Positions 63,424 to 64,000 of a stretch of 64,000 nt of DNA are shown in pieces. The position numbers were made by a program, and so were the translations under genes. The number at the start of each line of letters is the position of its first letter. Position 1 is the first letter of the stretch. The DNA is from Rhizobium favelukesii. GTDB taxonomy: Bacteria; Pseudomonadota; Alphaproteobacteria; Rhizobiales; Rhizobiaceae. The DNA lies in assembly GCF_000577275.2 (NCBI RefSeq), contig NZ_HG916852.1, positions 747,001 through 811,000 on the forward strand. Reading direction: 5' to 3'. Under the pieces are notes generated by a model that made no database searches, was not told where the DNA came from, and saw nothing but the letters and a program-made list of their open reading frames with translations.

Positions 63424-64000
63424 CTATGGAGCCCAGTAGACTTCGACCGAGCTCGTTGCTCGCCGCAGAATGGCGCGGATCGGCATGTCTGCCTCTTCGC
63501 CGGCGCCCTCGGCCTTCGTCAGGACGCCGTTCTTGCTCTCGCCTTCGATATGAAGCACGAGCAGCCTTGCATCCTGAAGGCTGGAGAAGGTGAAGGTGAG
63601 CCGCGGCTCGCCCGCGCCGTCCGCCTCCATGGTAATGATACCACGCGGCGTCGTAGCGTCGAGTGCGACGTTCAGATTGCTGCCACCCGGGAAGAACGAG
63701 GCCGTGTGGCCGTCACCCCCCATCCCGAGGATCGCAACGTCAAAGGGATTGCTGATCGAAGCGGTCGCCACCGTCGCAAGCTTCGCCGCGTCCTCGACCG
63801 ACGCGGCCGCCTGATAGAGCGGCAGGAAGCGCGCGGCCTTCGCCTTGTTCTGCAGCAGGTTTTCGACCACCAGCAGATGGTTCGAGCGCGGATTGTCCGC
63901 AGGCACGAAACGTTCGTCGACCAACGTGATGGTCACTTTGGTCCAGTCGAGATCACGCGCCGAAAGCTCCTGGAAGAAGAGCTTCGGCGTCGAGCCACCG
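63424..64000 (-). CDS. pgl: Pgl, 6-phosphogluconolactonase (5' end outside window)
   Basis: Hydrolyses 6-phosphogluconolactone to 6-phosphogluconate, the substrate of Edd. The visible part is about 191 codons and continues past the window edge; the last visible codons read [19 protein letters not shown], the conserved GGSTP block. [20 protein letters not shown] and [20 protein letters not shown] follow, both family signatures. The gene lies upstream of edd in the same direction, so a zwf-pgl-edd operon is expected. Confidence 0.94.
   Translation of the reverse strand, partial: GGSTPKLFFQELSARDLDWTKVTITLVDERFVPADNPRSNHLLVVENLLQNKAKAARFLPLYQAAASVEDAAKLATVATASISNPFDVAILGMGGDGHTASFFPGGSNLNVALDATTPRGIITMEADGAGEPRLTFTFSSLQDARLLVLHIEGESKNGVLTKAEGAGEEADMPIRAILRRATSSVEVYWAP

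Noticed and set aside
1..64000. tRNA, rRNA, CRISPR array, integrase or prophage genes
   Set aside because: I looked for cloverleaf ends, regular spaced repeats and recombinase motifs and found none. The accessory block has no integrase or tRNA target.

Overview
The window is chromosomal DNA of a Rhizobiaceae member (Sinorhizobium/Ensifer or Rhizobium type). The diagnostic signs are the motor proteins MotC and MotE, the VisN/VisR and Rem regulators, CheT, FlaF/FlbT, and the junction of a single large flagellar cluster with aglREFGAK and edd-pgl. As far as I recall, this is the gene order of the Sinorhizobium meliloti chromosome. The species cannot be fixed from sequence alone. I see no rRNA, tRNA or CRISPR array.

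Layout. 1-4977: chemotaxis operon cheA(partial)-cheW-cheR-cheB-cheY-cheD-cheT, mostly with 1-4 base overlaps. 5086-8657: fliF, broken by a one-base insertion at 5359-5361, then the LuxR-type master regulators visN-visR. 8678-13867 (minus strand): motA-fliM-fliN-fliG-flhB-orf. 14118-23073: flgF-fliI-orf and flgB-flgC-fliE-flgG-flgA-flgI-motE-flgH-fliL-fliP. 23074-27620: an accessory block with IS3-type debris, a frameshifted GNAT acetyltransferase, a frameshifted IS1595/ISXO2-type transposase and an intact TPR/O-GlcNAc-transferase-like (SPINDLY, GT41) gene. The block is bounded by imperfect direct repeats that share TCTAGGCACG. 27883-32323: four tandem flagellin genes, each with its own leader. 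32415-37647: a fliH-like gene, motB, motC, fliK (motD) and a lytic transglycosylase. 37930-49089: rem, flgE-flgK-flgL-flaF-flbT-flgD-fliQ-flhA-fliR, a fliJ-like gene, a flgJ-like gene, a flgN-like gene and a membrane-anchored orf.

49388-52019: remains of a polysaccharide locus, with a frameshifted WecG/TagA/CpsF glycosyltransferase and a Wzz/ExoP-like protein without a kinase domain. 52138-53037: folD. 53016-60844: alpha-glucoside uptake (aglR divergent from aglE-aglF-aglG-aglA-aglK) with two palindromic LacI-type operators. 61110-64000: a degenerate PilZ-like protein, then edd and pgl (cut by the window edge) of the Entner-Doudoroff pathway.

How it works together. VisN/VisR should activate rem; Rem drives the flagellar and chemotaxis operons; flagellin comes last, with FlaF/FlbT available for post-transcriptional control. 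I find CtrA-type boxes (TTAA-N7-TTAA) upstream of visN, rem and two flagellin genes. Three flagellin leaders share a hairpin plus an anti-Shine-Dalgarno segment that can pair with the ribosome binding site. These leaders, and the GT41 transferase placed head-to-head with the first flagellin gene, are the most interesting items. Four genes (fliF, GNAT, the ISXO2 transposase, the WecG-type transferase) carry single-base indels. At least three of these fit changes in short homopolymers, so sequencing error must be excluded before calling them dead.
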